Source: Vicingus serpentipes (GTDB lineage Bacteria > Bacteroidota > Bacteroidia > Flavobacteriales_E > Vicingaceae). From it: a stretch of DNA of 64,000 nt. Under the pieces are notes generated by a model. That model worked only from the letters and a program-made list of their open reading frames with translations, was not told the DNA's origin and made no database searches. Location of the stretch: positions 461,501 through 525,500 of the forward strand of contig NZ_VOOS01000003.1 of NCBI RefSeq assembly GCF_007993035.1. The letters are read 5' to 3'. A program made the position numbers and the translations under genes. Position 1 is the first letter of the stretch; each line of letters starts with the position of its first letter. Shown piece by piece: positions 9,061-19,053 of this stretch.

Positions 9061-11745
9061 ATGAAATATATATATATATTATGCACACTATTTTTCTTAA
9101 GCTTATTCTCACAAGCTCAAGTAGTAACTGATAATTCCAATACTGTTGAATATTATATTCAAAATGTTTTATTAGGGTCAGGAGTATCTGTAAGTAATAT
9201 AACTATTAATGGCAATCCTGCAAATGTGAATGAACCGATGGTTGGTGAATTTACTGATGCATCATCAAGTATTGGATTGCCAAATGGATTAATTTTAGGC
9301 TCAGGAGATATTGATTTAGCTTCACAGAATAATACTTCAGGTAGTTCGAGTCTAGGTGGAGGAGGAAATTCTGGTCAAGATCCAGATCTGTCGGTTATTG
9401 CTACAAATACTCTTTATGATCAAACAATAGTTGAGTTTGATTTTATTCCTTTAGGAGACACTTTGAGTTTTAATTATGTTTTTGCTTCTGAAGAATATAA
9501 TGAGTTTGTTTGTTCGGGGTATAATGATGTTTTTGGTTTTTTTTTAACTGGCACTAATCCATTAGGGGGTACTTATAATTCTCAAAATATTGCATTAGTA
9601 CCTAATCCTTCTATTCCTGGAACTTTTACAAATACAGCAGTTGCAATTAACACAATAAATTTAGGTGTTGCAGGTTCTAGTGGGACTGCTTCCAACTGTA
9701 ATGCAATAGATCCAGCATGGACATCTTATAATGTATTTTATGTTAATCATCCTGGAGTTTCAAATTATACTTATGATGGAAGAACAGTTTCACTTCCAGT
9801 TATTGCTCCAGTAGTTTGTGGTTTAACCTATCATATTAAGATGGCAATTGCAGATGCTGGTGATGGAGGTTATGATTCAGGAGTTTTTTTAGAAGCAGGT
9901 AGTTTCTCTTCTAATGGAGCGTTAGATGCAACAACTGCTGATGTACCTTCAAATATCCAATTATGTGGATCTCCTTTTAATGTAACATTTAACACAGGTC
10001 CAAATCCACCACCTGCAAGTTATTGGGATCTAGGAGATGGAACTATTTTAACAAATCTAGATACTGTTAATCATACTTATGCAGATTCAGGTACTTATGT
10101 TGTTATGTATGTGGCTGATGATCCATCTCCATGTGTTCAAGCTGATACAGCTTATTTTACTGTAGATGTAATACAAACAGGAACACTAGATGCACAAATA
10201 GATATACCACCTTATAACCCTTGTCAAGATAGTTTAACCATTCTATTAGCATTCACAGGCTCAGGAGCTGACTCATTGTATTGGGATATGGGCAATGGAG
10301 ACACATTTATTAATGACACATTGATTTCATATACTTATTATACAAACGGAAATTATATTCTTACTTTTCAAGCATATGATTTTGCCTGTGGAGGATTTAA
10401 TACAATTAAAGATACAATTCGTTTTAACCCTGTTTTTACAGCTGTAACAGCTACAACTCCAGGAGATCAGGAATTTTGTGGGGCGCCATTCAGTGTTGAC
10501 TTCACATCTGGAGGAACTCCTCCTCCAAATAGTTTTTGGGATTTTGGAGATATTGCTCCAAATGACACATCTACATTAGATAATGTAACCTATACTTATG
10601 CTGATACAGGAAGTTATACTGTAATGTATGTTGCAATCGATTCAAACACTTGTAATATTGCAGATACAGCTTATTTTGACATTACTTTAACTCCAGCAGA
10701 GGTTTTAGATGCTCAATTTACTATTCCTCCATACAATGATTGTCAAGATTCGTTGACTGTAAGTTTGGCATTTACAGGTACTGGAGCAGATTCATTGTAT
10801 TGGAGTATGGGAGAAGGAACTACATATATTAATGATACATTGGTTAATCATACTTATACTTCAAATGGAGATTTTATAGTGACATTTGAAGCTTATGACT
10901 TACAATGTAATACTAGTGCTACTTTAACTGATACAGTTCATTTTAATCCTGTTTTTACAGCTGTAACAGCTGTTGTTCCTGATTCAATTAATGAATGTGA
11001 AGGTAATTTAACAGTTGACTTTTCATCTGGAAATCCTGGGCCTCCACAAAATATATGGGATTTTGGTGATGGAGTAGGAACATCCACTCAAATAGATCCA
11101 ACTTATACTTATGCAAGTAACGGAACTTATACTGTAACTTTTACAGCTATTGATTCATCTACATGTAATATTTATGAGACTGCTAGTTTTGATGTGGTTA
11201 TTAATTCATTACCAGCTATAAATGTAAGCATGGATTATGTGCCACCAGTTCCATGTGAGGCTGTAGATTATAAAGTCGAGTTAGCAGCCTCATTAGCAAA
11301 TGCAGATTCTATTTTCTGGGATATGGGAGATGGAACTACATTTAGTGAAGATACAGTAATTTCATATGAATATGCTACGTTTGGAAATTATACAATTGTT
11401 GTAACATTATTTAATGATGATTGTGGTGCTAAATCATTTTCATACAATGCTGACTTTATAGAATTGGAAGAATCATCTGGAATAATACCAAATGTGTTTA
11501 CACCAAATGGAGATGGTATGAATGATGAATTGGTTTTCTTAGGAATTGATCAAACTCAGGATTATAGTATAAGAATTTTTAATAGATGGGGTCAAACAGT
11601 TTTTGAATCTACAGATGCTCAAGATAATTGGGACGGTAAAGGTTCAAATGATGGTACTTATTTTTATGAGTTGAGATATACGGATGTATGTAGTAATGAA
11701 GAAAAATTAGTTACCGGATATGTAACCCTAATTGGTAAGAATTAA
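9061..11745 (+). CDS. T9SS cargo: choice-of-anchor L and PKD domains
   Basis: Exported protein of 894 residues. Signal peptide (1-19, ending SQAQ); a choice-of-anchor L domain (about 25-285, with VLLGSGVSVSNITING and FVFASEEYNEFV-like segments); at least five PKD-like domains (about 300-800); and a gliding-motility-associated C-terminal domain from about residue 806. The last domain marks it as a type IX secretion substrate to be attached at the cell surface. It follows its own terminator and promoter, so it is likely transcribed separately from the 1701-residue protein upstream although the two are clearly related. PKD units resemble those of its neighbour (e.g. the VIQTGTLDAQI linker), and the final 61 codons are the same almost base for base. 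Probable adhesin or matrix protein; ligand unknown. Confidence 0.9.
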   Translation: MKYIYILCTLFFLSLFSQAQVVTDNSNTVEYYIQNVLLGSGVSVSNITINGNPANVNEPMVGEFTDASSSIGLPNGLILGSGDIDLASQNNTSGSSSLGGGGNSGQDPDLSVIATNTLYDQTIVEFDFIPLGDTLSFNYVFASEEYNEFVCSGYNDVFGFFLTGTNPLGGTYNSQNIALVPNPSIPGTFTNTAVAINTINLGVAGSSGTASNCNAIDPAWTSYNVFYVNHPGVSNYTYDGRTVSLPVIAPVVCGLTYHIKMAIADAGDGGYDSGVFLEAGSFSSNGALDATTADVPSNIQLCGSPFNVTFNTGPNPPPASYWDLGDGTILTNLDTVNHTYADSGTYVVMYVADDPSPCVQADTAYFTVDVIQTGTLDAQIDIPPYNPCQDSLTILLAFTGSGADSLYWDMGNGDTFINDTLISYTYYTNGNYILTFQAYDFACGGFNTIKDTIRFNPVFTAVTATTPGDQEFCGAPFSVDFTSGGTPPPNSFWDFGDIAPNDTSTLDNVTYTYADTGSYTVMYVAIDSNTCNIADTAYFDITLTPAEVLDAQFTIPPYNDCQDSLTVSLAFTGTGADSLYWSMGEGTTYINDTLVNHTYTSNGDFIVTFEAYDLQCNTSATLTDTVHFNPVFTAVTAVVPDSINECEGNLTVDFSSGNPGPPQNIWDFGDGVGTSTQIDPTYTYASNGTYTVTFTAIDSSTCNIYETASFDVVINSLPAINVSMDYVPPVPCEAVDYKVELAASLANADSIFWDMGDGTTFSEDTVISYEYATFGNYTIVVTLFNDDCGAKSFSYNADFIELEESSGIIPNVFTPNGDGMNDELVFLGIDQTQDYSIRIFNRWGQTVFESTDAQDNWDGKGSNDGTYFYELRYTDVCSNEEKLVTGYVTLIGKN
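11561..11745 (+). repeat. Direct repeat copy 2 (C-terminal domain codons)
   Basis: Second copy of the 185-bp stretch also found at 8745-8929, one mismatch. Identity stops abruptly at the left end, where the codons before it differ. Confidence 0.95.
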
Positions 11746-11761
11746 TTAAAGCATAACAAAT

Positions 11762-11791
11762 AAAAAAGGCAGCTATATAGCTGCCTTTTTT
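11762..11791. terminator. Bidirectional intrinsic terminator
   Basis: AAAAAAGGCAGCTA / TAGCTGCCTTTTTT palindrome between two convergent genes; A-run and T-run on both flanks serve both strands. Confidence 0.9.
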
Positions 11792-11816
11792 ATTTGTTAA
11801 TTATTTTTCTTTCTTT

Positions 11817-12869
11817 CTAGGATTTTGTATAAATAGTTTGAGTGGGGAATGCCATTTCTAAACCTTTAGCATTAAATTGTTTTAAAATTTCTAAGTTAAT
11901 TTCTGTTTGGGTTTGAAGAATATCTCCTTCCTTTTTAATGTAATAGATAAAAAGAATTCCTAAAGAAAAATCACCAAAGGCATTAAAAGAAACTAAAAAA
12001 TTGTTTTCAACATTTTCGTTAGTTGCTGCAATTTCTTTTAATAAAGAAATGCCTTGTTCTACTTGTTCAGCAGTAGTATCGTAAATTAATCCAATATTTA
12101 AAATTACTTTCCTAGTTGGTTCAGCTGTAACATTTTCAACCATATTACCTATAAACTGAGAGTTAGGAATTGTTACTAATCTTCCTTCAAGGGTTCTCAT
12201 TCTACTAATTCTAATTCCAATTTCTTCTATAGAGCCATCAAAACCTCCAATTTTAATTCTATCTCCTACCTTAAAAGGTTTGTCGGTAAAAATCATAATA
12301 CCGCCAAAAATGTTGGATACAGAGTCTTTTGCAGCCATAGCTAATGCTAACCCTCCAATTCCTAAACCAGCGATTAAAGCTCCAACATCATAACCAGCAT
12401 TATTTAGAGCGACAATTACTCCCAAAATCCATATTATAGATCTTAATCCTTTCTGAACAATAGGCATTATTTGGTCGTCTAAATCACTTTCAGTTTTTTC
12501 GGTTAATGGAACAATGTATTCCTCTATAATTGCATCTACCAATCGAGCAATTAACCATGTAATATTAATTGCAATTAAGATGTGATAAACTTTTCCCATC
12601 CAAGCATACCAAAAATCAGTAAATTCTAATCGGTTTAATCCATACCATAAGCCAAAAATTGTAATTGCTAAGACAATAGGTTCTTCTATCATGTCAACAA
12701 TTATATCGTCAATTTTTGTTTTTGTTTTGCTCGTAAGTTTTTTTACTATTTTACCAAAAAACCAGTATACAATTTTACCTATAATTACAGCTCCAAGTAT
12801 TATAAGAAAGGTAATAGACCAATCACCAACGGTGTTGTAATAAAATTCTTTTGCTAAAAAATCTTCCAT
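11817..12869 (-). CDS. MscS family small-conductance mechanosensitive channel
   Basis: 350 residues from the ATG at 12869. The frame extends to a TTG at 12887, but that codon lies inside a TAnnTTTG -7 element, so it is unlikely. Inner-membrane channel that releases ions on membrane stretch. Visible: an N-terminal membrane segment, further helices around residues 60-140, then the MscS pore helix and beta domain (GGLALAMAAKDSVSNIFGG, followed by FTDKPFKVGDRI), and a cytoplasmic alpha/beta C-terminal domain. Convergent with the upstream PKD gene and closed by a shared terminator. Bacteroidota usually carry several paralogues; exact gating type cannot be told. Confidence 0.92.
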   Translation of the reverse strand: MEDFLAKEFYYNTVGDWSITFLIILGAVIIGKIVYWFFGKIVKKLTSKTKTKIDDIIVDMIEEPIVLAITIFGLWYGLNRLEFTDFWYAWMGKVYHILIAINITWLIARLVDAIIEEYIVPLTEKTESDLDDQIMPIVQKGLRSIIWILGVIVALNNAGYDVGALIAGLGIGGLALAMAAKDSVSNIFGGIMIFTDKPFKVGDRIKIGGFDGSIEEIGIRISRMRTLEGRLVTIPNSQFIGNMVENVTAEPTRKVILNIGLIYDTTAEQVEQGISLLKEIAATNENVENNFLVSFNAFGDFSLGILFIYYIKKEGDILQTQTEINLEILKQFNAKGLEMAFPTQTIYTKS

Positions 12870-12884
12870 AATTATATTTTTCTT

Positions 12885-12892
12885 CAAAGTTA
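12885..12892 (-). promoter_or_regulatory. Candidate -7 element for MscS gene
   Basis: TAACTTTG on the minus strand, about 16 nt before the ATG at 12869; it predicts a leader of only about 10 nt. Confidence 0.4.
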
Positions 12893-12909
12893 GTAAAATC
12901 AGAAAAAAA

Positions 12910-13152
12910 CTAAATTTTTGATTTTATTGTTTCAAATTCTTTTTCAGATGAAATTTCCCAGTAGGGTTCAAAATCACTAATCATATCTGAAATGAAGTTG
13001 AAATCAGGTAAAATGTTTGCTGTAAAGTGATGAATTTCAGCTTTATCTTTTAATAATTTAACCTCCTCAAATTCAGTTTTGGAAATAATTTTAAAAAATG
13101 ATTTTTCATTTTTATATTTTCTGAAGATTGGGAAAATATTGTTTGAGTTCAT
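12910..13152 (-). CDS. Small protein of unknown function
   Basis: 80 residues from the ATG at 13152; the longer frame to 13203 begins with TTG and its extra residues look like translated intergenic DNA. The protein is charged and soluble, without signal peptide, membrane helix or cysteine clusters. It has the alternating short strand/helix look of a small alpha/beta fold (FFKIISKTEFEEV, YWEISSEKEFETI: two similar aromatic-Ile-Ser-x-x-EFE segments, a possible internal repeat). I do not recognise the family. It sits upstream of mscS on the same strand (gap about 40 bp) and divergent from guaB. Confidence 0.6.
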   Translation of the reverse strand: MNSNNIFPIFRKYKNEKSFFKIISKTEFEEVKLLKDKAEIHHFTANILPDFNFISDMISDFEPYWEISSEKEFETIKSKI

Positions 13153-13264
13153 AAAAGTAAAATTACAATAAACTTTAGATGTTGAAGTTACAATGATTAA
13201 CAAATTTTAACGTGTTGAAATGAACTATTTTTAGTACTTTCGCCTCAATTTTTAGAAAGCAATT

Positions 13265-14737
13265 ATGAGTGAATTATCAGATAAATTTATAGGAGAAGGA
13301 TTAACTTATGATGATGTTTTAATGGCACCATCTTATTCAGAAGTTTTACCTAGAGATGTTGATATCTCAACACAATTTACAAAAAAAATAAGGTTGAATA
13401 TTCCTGTGGTTTCTGCTGCAATGGATACTGTAACAGAATCTAAACTAGCAATAGCTATTGCTCAGGAAGGAGGAATAGGTGTTTTACACAAAAACATGAC
13501 TATTGCAGAACAAGCTGACAAAGTTAGAAAAGTAAAACGTTCAGAAAGTGGAATGATTCAAGACCCTGTTACAATTTCTGTTGATTCAAATGTAGGAGAC
13601 GCATTAAAACTAATGAGTGAATTTAAAATTGGAGGCATACCAGTTGTTGATTCAGAAAATAATTTAGTTGGAATTGTAACAAATAGAGATTTAAGATTCC
13701 AGAAAGTTATGACAACTCCTGTTAGAGATGTTATGACTAGTAATAATATTATAACTGCAGTTGAAGGAACAGATTTAGATAAAGCAAGAGAGATATTGCA
13801 ACAACATAAAATTGAGAAATTACCAGTAGTTGATGCCAATAATAAGTTAAAAGGTTTAATTACATACAAAGACATTACTAAGGTACAATTGAAACCTAAT
13901 GCTTGTAAGGATACTTATGGAAGATTAAGAGTTGCTGCTGGTGTTGGTGTAACTGCAGATATTATGGATAGAGTAGATGCACTTTATAAAGCAGGAGTCG
14001 ACGCTATAGTAATTGATACTGCTCATGGTCATTCGAAAGGAGTGATAGATACATTAAAAAAAGTTAAATCAGTTTATCCTGATTTACAAGTTGTTGTTGG
14101 TAATATAGCAACTACACAAGCGGCTAAAGATTTAGCTGATGCTGGTGCAGACGCAGTAAAAGTTGGTATTGGTCCAGGTTCTATATGTACAACTAGAATA
14201 ATCGCTGGTGTTGGTGTGCCTCAATTATCTGCGGTTATGATGGTAGCTGAAGGGTTAAAAGGAACAGATGTTCCATTAATTGCAGATGGTGGAATTCGCT
14301 TTACAGGAGATATTGTTAAAGCATTATCTGGAGGAGCAGATTCAATTATGGCTGGTTCTTTGTTTGCAGGTGTAGATGAGTCTCCAGGAGAAGCTATTAT
14401 TTACGAAGGAAGAAAATTTAAGGCATACAGAGGAATGGGGTCAATTGAAGCAATGCAAAAAGGTTCAAAAGATAGGTATTTTCAAGATGCTGAAGATGAT
14501 ATCAGTAAATTGGTTCCTGAAGGAATTTCGGGAAGAGTACCTTATAAAGGGTTTTTAAGTGAAGTTATTTACCAGATGGTAGGAGGTTTGAGAGCTGGAA
14601 TGGGATATTGTGGGGCACGTAATTTAGAAGAATTAAAAAATGCAAAATTTGTAAGAATAACAAGTGCAGGATTTACAGAGAGTCATCCACATAATATTAC
14701 AATTACAAGAGAAGCACCTAATTATTCAAGACGTTAA
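13265..14737 (+). CDS. guaB: Inosine-5'-monophosphate dehydrogenase
   Basis: 490 residues, usual length. It oxidises IMP to XMP with NAD, the committing step of GMP synthesis, in the cytoplasm as a tetramer. Visible: N-terminal barrel start ([21 protein letters not shown]), two CBS domains (about 95-205), the catalytic loop [10 protein letters not shown] with the nucleophile Cys at residue 308, the IADGGIR phosphate-binding stretch and a flap with [22 protein letters not shown] pair about 25-50 nt upstream resembles a weak -33/-7 promoter. It is followed after 39 bp by a parvulin gene with no terminator seen, so read-through is likely. Confidence 0.98.
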   Translation: MSELSDKFIGEGLTYDDVLMAPSYSEVLPRDVDISTQFTKKIRLNIPVVSAAMDTVTESKLAIAIAQEGGIGVLHKNMTIAEQADKVRKVKRSESGMIQDPVTISVDSNVGDALKLMSEFKIGGIPVVDSENNLVGIVTNRDLRFQKVMTTPVRDVMTSNNIITAVEGTDLDKAREILQQHKIEKLPVVDANNKLKGLITYKDITKVQLKPNACKDTYGRLRVAAGVGVTADIMDRVDALYKAGVDAIVIDTAHGHSKGVIDTLKKVKSVYPDLQVVVGNIATTQAAKDLADAGADAVKVGIGPGSICTTRIIAGVGVPQLSAVMMVAEGLKGTDVPLIADGGIRFTGDIVKALSGGADSIMAGSLFAGVDESPGEAIIYEGRKFKAYRGMGSIEAMQKGSKDRYFQDAEDDISKLVPEGISGRVPYKGFLSEVIYQMVGGLRAGMGYCGARNLEELKNAKFVRITSAGFTESHPHNITITREAPNYSRR

Positions 14738-14776
14738 AATTTTATTATTTATATAATTATAAAAAGGTAAAGTATT

Positions 14777-16759
14777 ATGAGAAAAATAAGTTTATTACTA
14801 TTAATTGCACTAACATCATTTTTAGCAAAAGCTCAAGATAATGATCCTATTTTATTAACCATAAAAGATAAAAATGTTTTATTGTCTGAGTTCAATGCCA
14901 TATTTAAAAAGAACAATACGAAAGACACTAAAATAACTGAAGAGTCAGTTAAAGAATATTTAGACTTATACATTAAATTTAAACTTAAAGTAACTGAAGC
15001 TGAAGAGTTAGGTTATGATACGACTGCTGCTTTCATAAAAGAATTGGAAGGATATCGAAAGCAATTAATTCAACCATACTTATCGGATAGAGAAGTGACA
15101 GAAGGATTAATAAAAGAAGCTTACGAAAGAATGAAATTTGATGTAAATGCCAGTCATATTTTATTTAATGTTGGGGCTGATGCATTACCTAAAGATACTT
15201 TAGCAGCCTATAATTTAGCTTTAAAAGCTAAACAAAGAATAATGAAAGGAGAGTCTTTTGAAAAAGTTGCAGAAGAAATGTCTTCTGATCCTTCAGCAAA
15301 AACTAATAAAGGAAATTTAGGTTATTTTTCAGCTCTTCATATGGTTTATCCTTTTGAAACGGCAACGTATAATTTAAAAGTTGGTGAAATTTCAAATCCT
15401 GTTAGAACAAGGTTTGGTTATCATATTATTAAATTAAATGATAAGCGACAAGCAAGAGGAACAATTAGAGTTGCTCATATTATGCTTCAGTGTGCAAAAG
15501 ATGCCACCGAAGAAAAAGTGAAAGAGCAAGAGACTAAAATAAATGAGATTTATTCAAAACTTAAAGAAGATCCTAGTCAGTTTAAAGCATTAGCTAAACA
15601 ATATTCTGATGATAAAAATTCAGGTTCAAGAGGTGGTGAATTAGCTCCATTTACAGCAGGTAAGATGGTTGCCGAATTTGAAGAATCAGCATTTGCTTTA
15701 ACAGTTGATGGAGCTATTGGTACTCCAATAAGAACAGATTATGGTTTCCACATTATTCAACGTTTAGAATTAATTGAATTGGATTCTTACGAGAATTTAT
15801 ACAATTCATTAAAATCTAAAGTAAGTAGAGATTCAAGAGCAAACAAAAGTAAAGATGTAGTTATTGATAGAATTAAAACTGAAAATAAGTTTGTTGAGAA
15901 TTTATCTGAACGTAACGATTTTTATAAAATTATTTCTGAAGATGATTTATTAAATGGCACTTGGACTGCTGAAAAAGCAAAATCACTAACGAAATTAATG
16001 TTTGGATTCTATGCTGCTGATGGAGATAAAATTGAATTTACTCAAACTGATTTTGCTCAATACTTAGAGCAAAATAAACCAAAAGTTAATCCAAAAAATG
16101 CTCCAAAAGTTGTTGAGTTAGTGAATAAATTATACAGCCAAGTATTGGAAGAAGAAGCACTTAAATTTAAAGAGAATCGTTTACCTAAAACCAATCTAGA
16201 ATATAAATTATTATATCAAGAATATAGAGATGGAATTTTATTATTCGAGTTGACAGATAAAAAAGTTTGGTCTAAAGCAATAAAAGATTCTACAGGTTTA
16301 CAAGCTTTTTATGATAAAAACAAAAATAATTACATGTGGGGAGAGAGAGCTGATGTAACTATTTATAAATGTAGTGATGAAAAAGTAGCGGCTAACTTAG
16401 AAAAAATCTTAAAAAAGAAAGCTAAGAAAGGTTATTCTAATAATGACATTTTAAAAATGGTAAATGTTGATAGTCAATTAGCTTTATCTATTGAGGAGGG
16501 TAAATATGAAAAAGGACAAAATGAATTGGTTGATAAAGTTGAATGGAAAGCAGGTACTACTATTAAAAATGTTGCAGATAAAAATGTAAATATTGTGGTG
16601 ATAAATGAAGTTTTAAAGCCAGAACCTAAGCAGTTAAATGAAGTTAGAGGTTTAGTTACATCAGATTATCAAAATTATTTAGAAAAAGAATGGGTAGAAA
16701 ATCTAAAAAGCAATTATAAGGTTACTGTAAATAATGAAGCTTTAAAACTTGTAAAGTAA
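14777..16759 (+). CDS. Exported peptidylprolyl isomerase, two parvulin domains
   Basis: 660 residues with a signal peptide (MRKISLLLLIALTSFLAKAQ). Periplasmic folding chaperone/prolyl isomerase of the PpiC/SurA type. It has an N-terminal SurA-like helical region (about 30-120), then two PpiC rotamase domains (about 125-225 and 230-335, each with the conserved H-I-L or H-I-M start, GG-(N/E)LG/A and GFHII-type ends), and a long C-terminal part with no clear motif. First of three related genes (14777-19012) that appear to be an outer-membrane biogenesis set. A terminator-like hairpin follows. Confidence 0.92.
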   Translation: MRKISLLLLIALTSFLAKAQDNDPILLTIKDKNVLLSEFNAIFKKNNTKDTKITEESVKEYLDLYIKFKLKVTEAEELGYDTTAAFIKELEGYRKQLIQPYLSDREVTEGLIKEAYERMKFDVNASHILFNVGADALPKDTLAAYNLALKAKQRIMKGESFEKVAEEMSSDPSAKTNKGNLGYFSALHMVYPFETATYNLKVGEISNPVRTRFGYHIIKLNDKRQARGTIRVAHIMLQCAKDATEEKVKEQETKINEIYSKLKEDPSQFKALAKQYSDDKNSGSRGGELAPFTAGKMVAEFEESAFALTVDGAIGTPIRTDYGFHIIQRLELIELDSYENLYNSLKSKVSRDSRANKSKDVVIDRIKTENKFVENLSERNDFYKIISEDDLLNGTWTAEKAKSLTKLMFGFYAADGDKIEFTQTDFAQYLEQNKPKVNPKNAPKVVELVNKLYSQVLEEEALKFKENRLPKTNLEYKLLYQEYRDGILLFELTDKKVWSKAIKDSTGLQAFYDKNKNNYMWGERADVTIYKCSDEKVAANLEKILKKKAKKGYSNNDILKMVNVDSQLALSIEEGKYEKGQNELVDKVEWKAGTTIKNVADKNVNIVVINEVLKPEPKQLNEVRGLVTSDYQNYLEKEWVENLKSNYKVTVNNEALKLVK

Positions 16760-16765
16760 TAAAAT

Positions 16766-16794
16766 AAAAAGAGCTGTAATTCACAGCTCTTTTT
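16766..16794 (+). terminator. Intrinsic terminator between chaperone genes
   Basis: AAAAAGAGCTGT / ACAGCTCTTTTT stem with a 5-nt loop, lying in the 50-bp gap before the next gene of the set; it likely lowers rather than abolishes read-through unless a promoter is hidden. Confidence 0.75.
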
Positions 16795-16809
16795 ATTGAC
16801 TTTAAACTA

Positions 16810-17676
16810 ATGAGAAATTTAATCTTCATATTATTTATAACCTTTTCTTTTGTTTCATGCAATTTATTTGAAGAAAAAATTGAAGAAAATGCTATTGCTC
16901 GAGTTCAAAATAAAATTTTATTTGATTCAGAACTAAAAGAAGTAATCCCTTTTGATGCTTCTACTGAAGATAGTTTATTGATTGCTAATAATTATATCCA
17001 AAAGTGGATTAAACAAAATTTGATACTTGAAAAAGCTGAATTGAATTTAAAATCAGAACAAAAAAATTTCACTAAACAATTAGAAGATTATAGAAATACC
17101 TTGGTTATTTATACCTATGAAGGAGAATTAATTAATCAACGATTAGATACTAATGTTTCTGATCAAGAAATTAAGTTATATTATGAACAAAATGAACATA
17201 ATTTTGATTTAAAAGACGATATTGTTAAGGTAAGATATTTGAAAGTAACAAAGCAGGCACCAAATATTAAAAAGATTAGAAAGTATTATAAATCTACTAA
17301 AGCAGAAGATGTAGAACAGCTAAAAGAGTTTTCTCATCAATTTGCTGAAAAGTTTCACTTAAATGAAAATGAGTGGATATTGTTTGATGAAGTATTAAAA
17401 GAAGTACCGATCAATGTTAGTGATAAATCAGGTTATTTAAAAAATGTTAAGTATACTGAAATAGAAGATTCATTATCTTACTATTTTGTATATTTTAAAG
17501 ATTATAAGCTTGAAACAGATGTTTCGCCTCTTAGCTTTGAGAAAAAGAATATAAAAAACATTATTATTAATAGAAGGAAGTTGGAGTTGGTAAGTAAAAT
17601 GAAGCAAGAATTGTATCAAGAAGCATTACAGAAAAAAGAATTTGAAATATATAAAAATGAAGAAAATAAACCTTAA
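16810..17676 (+). CDS. SurA-like lipoprotein lacking a rotamase domain
   Basis: 288 residues. N-terminal lipoprotein signal: hydrophobic run then lipobox-like FVSC with Cys17 as the lipidation residue. The following 40-150 region resembles the SurA/PpiC N-terminal helical fold (repeated ALxxWIKxxLIL and YEGELINQ-type helices, as in trigger-factor/SurA chaperones), but no parvulin motif follows. It lies between two parvulin genes and its 3' end overlaps the next start by 20 nt, implying translational coupling. Probably a membrane-anchored partner in periplasmic chaperoning; function inferred from context only. Confidence 0.8.
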   Translation: MRNLIFILFITFSFVSCNLFEEKIEENAIARVQNKILFDSELKEVIPFDASTEDSLLIANNYIQKWIKQNLILEKAELNLKSEQKNFTKQLEDYRNTLVIYTYEGELINQRLDTNVSDQEIKLYYEQNEHNFDLKDDIVKVRYLKVTKQAPNIKKIRKYYKSTKAEDVEQLKEFSHQFAEKFHLNENEWILFDEVLKEVPINVSDKSGYLKNVKYTEIEDSLSYYFVYFKDYKLETDVSPLSFEKKNIKNIIINRRKLELVSKMKQELYQEALQKKEFEIYKNEENKP

Positions 17677-19012
17677 TAGCTTAATTGCATTTTCATTACT
17701 ATTCACAAGTTTGGTTGGTTTTTCACAAAATGAAGGTGGAAAAGTGATAGATGGAATTGTAGCTACAGTTGGTGATAAAATAGTTTTAAAATCTGAAATT
17801 GAAAATCAGATTACATCTTTAAAAGCTCAAGGGGTTATTATTGATGATGCTGCTAAATGTCAATTATTTGAAGAGGTTTTGTTTCAAAAATTATTGTTAA
17901 ACCAAGCAGCAATTGATAGCGTAGAGGTTACAGAGGCTCAAGTTGAATCGGAGATGAATAGAAGATTAAACTATTTTATTTCTCAAGTTGGTTCAGAACA
18001 ACGTTTAGAACAATACTATAAAAAATCGATGATTGAAATTAAGAATGAGTTTAGAGTTATTGTTGAAGAACAATTAATTGTTCAGATGATGCAAGGAAAT
18101 ATTACAGGAGGGGTGAAAGTAACCCCAGAAGAAGTAAAGAACTTTTATAAAGGATTACCAGAAGATAGCATACCAACAGTTAATTCAGAAGTTGAGGTGG
18201 CTCAAATATTAATAAATGCAAAAGAGAGCGATGCTGCTAAAAATCAAGCTAGAGAGCGTTTAAATGGAATTAGAGAAAGAATAATAAATGGAGAACAATT
18301 TTCTACGTTAGCTGTTTTATATTCTGAAGATGAAGGCTCTGCTAAAAAAGGAGGAGAACTTGGTTTTTTAGGAAGAGCTGATTTAGTTCCAGAATATTCT
18401 ACCACCGCTTTTAAATTAAAAAACAGCACAGTCTCTGAAATAGTTGAATCACAATTTGGGTTTCATATTATTCAATTAATAGAAAGAAGAGGACAGAAAA
18501 TAAATACTCGGCACATTTTAATTAAAGTTCAAGTAGAAGAGGAACAAATTTTATTAGCAAAGCAAAAAGCAGATAGTATCTATAATTTAATAACAACTGA
18601 TACTTTAACTTTTGGTGAATTGGCGTTTAAATATTCTGACGATAAACAAACAAAGAATAGTGATGGGTTAATGGTGAGCCCTCAAACAGGTACATCAATT
18701 TTAGATATAGAACAAGTTGATCCTCAAATATTTTATATTATAGATAATATGAAACCAGGAGAGATATCTAAACCTGTACCAGCCGAATCGTTTGATGGAA
18801 AGAAAGGATATAGAATTATTAAACTACTAAGTAAAACTGAACCTCATAAGGCTAAGTTTGAAACAGATTACGCTAGAATACAAGAAGCTGCTTTAGCTGG
18901 AAAGCAAAATGAGGCAAATCAAAAGTGGATTAAAGATAAGATAAAGACTACTTTTATTAAAATTGATGATGAGTATATGAATTGCTCGTTTGATAACAAC
19001 TGGTCTAATTAA
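17657..19012 (+). CDS. surA: SurA-like periplasmic peptidylprolyl isomerase
   Basis: 451 residues from the ATG at 17657 (the frame begins with a TTG five codons earlier). Signal peptide to about residue 24 (VGFSQ). SurA N-domain (about 30-165, starting VIDGIVATVGDKIVLKSEIENQ, the hallmark of SurA), followed by two PpiC domains (about 180-275 and 285-385). It escorts outer-membrane proteins through the periplasm. The start overlaps the preceding lipoprotein gene. The C-terminal helix seen in E. coli SurA is partly present. Assignment as SurA orthologue is strong by domain order, less certain one-to-one. Confidence 0.9.
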   Translation: MKKINLNSLIAFSLLFTSLVGFSQNEGGKVIDGIVATVGDKIVLKSEIENQITSLKAQGVIIDDAAKCQLFEEVLFQKLLLNQAAIDSVEVTEAQVESEMNRRLNYFISQVGSEQRLEQYYKKSMIEIKNEFRVIVEEQLIVQMMQGNITGGVKVTPEEVKNFYKGLPEDSIPTVNSEVEVAQILINAKESDAAKNQARERLNGIRERIINGEQFSTLAVLYSEDEGSAKKGGELGFLGRADLVPEYSTTAFKLKNSTVSEIVESQFGFHIIQLIERRGQKINTRHILIKVQVEEEQILLAKQKADSIYNLITTDTLTFGELAFKYSDDKQTKNSDGLMVSPQTGTSILDIEQVDPQIFYIIDNMKPGEISKPVPAESFDGKKGYRIIKLLSKTEPHKAKFETDYARIQEAALAGKQNEANQKWIKDKIKTTFIKIDDEYMNCSFDNNWSN

Positions 19013-19053
19013 TAACTTTTAGTATTTTTAGAATCATTAATTGATAATAAACT

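Noticed and set aside
8745-11745. Long direct repeat considered as a mobile element or composite transposon
   Set aside because: The copies are the 3' ends of two homologous coding sequences, with no terminal inverted repeats and no transposase.
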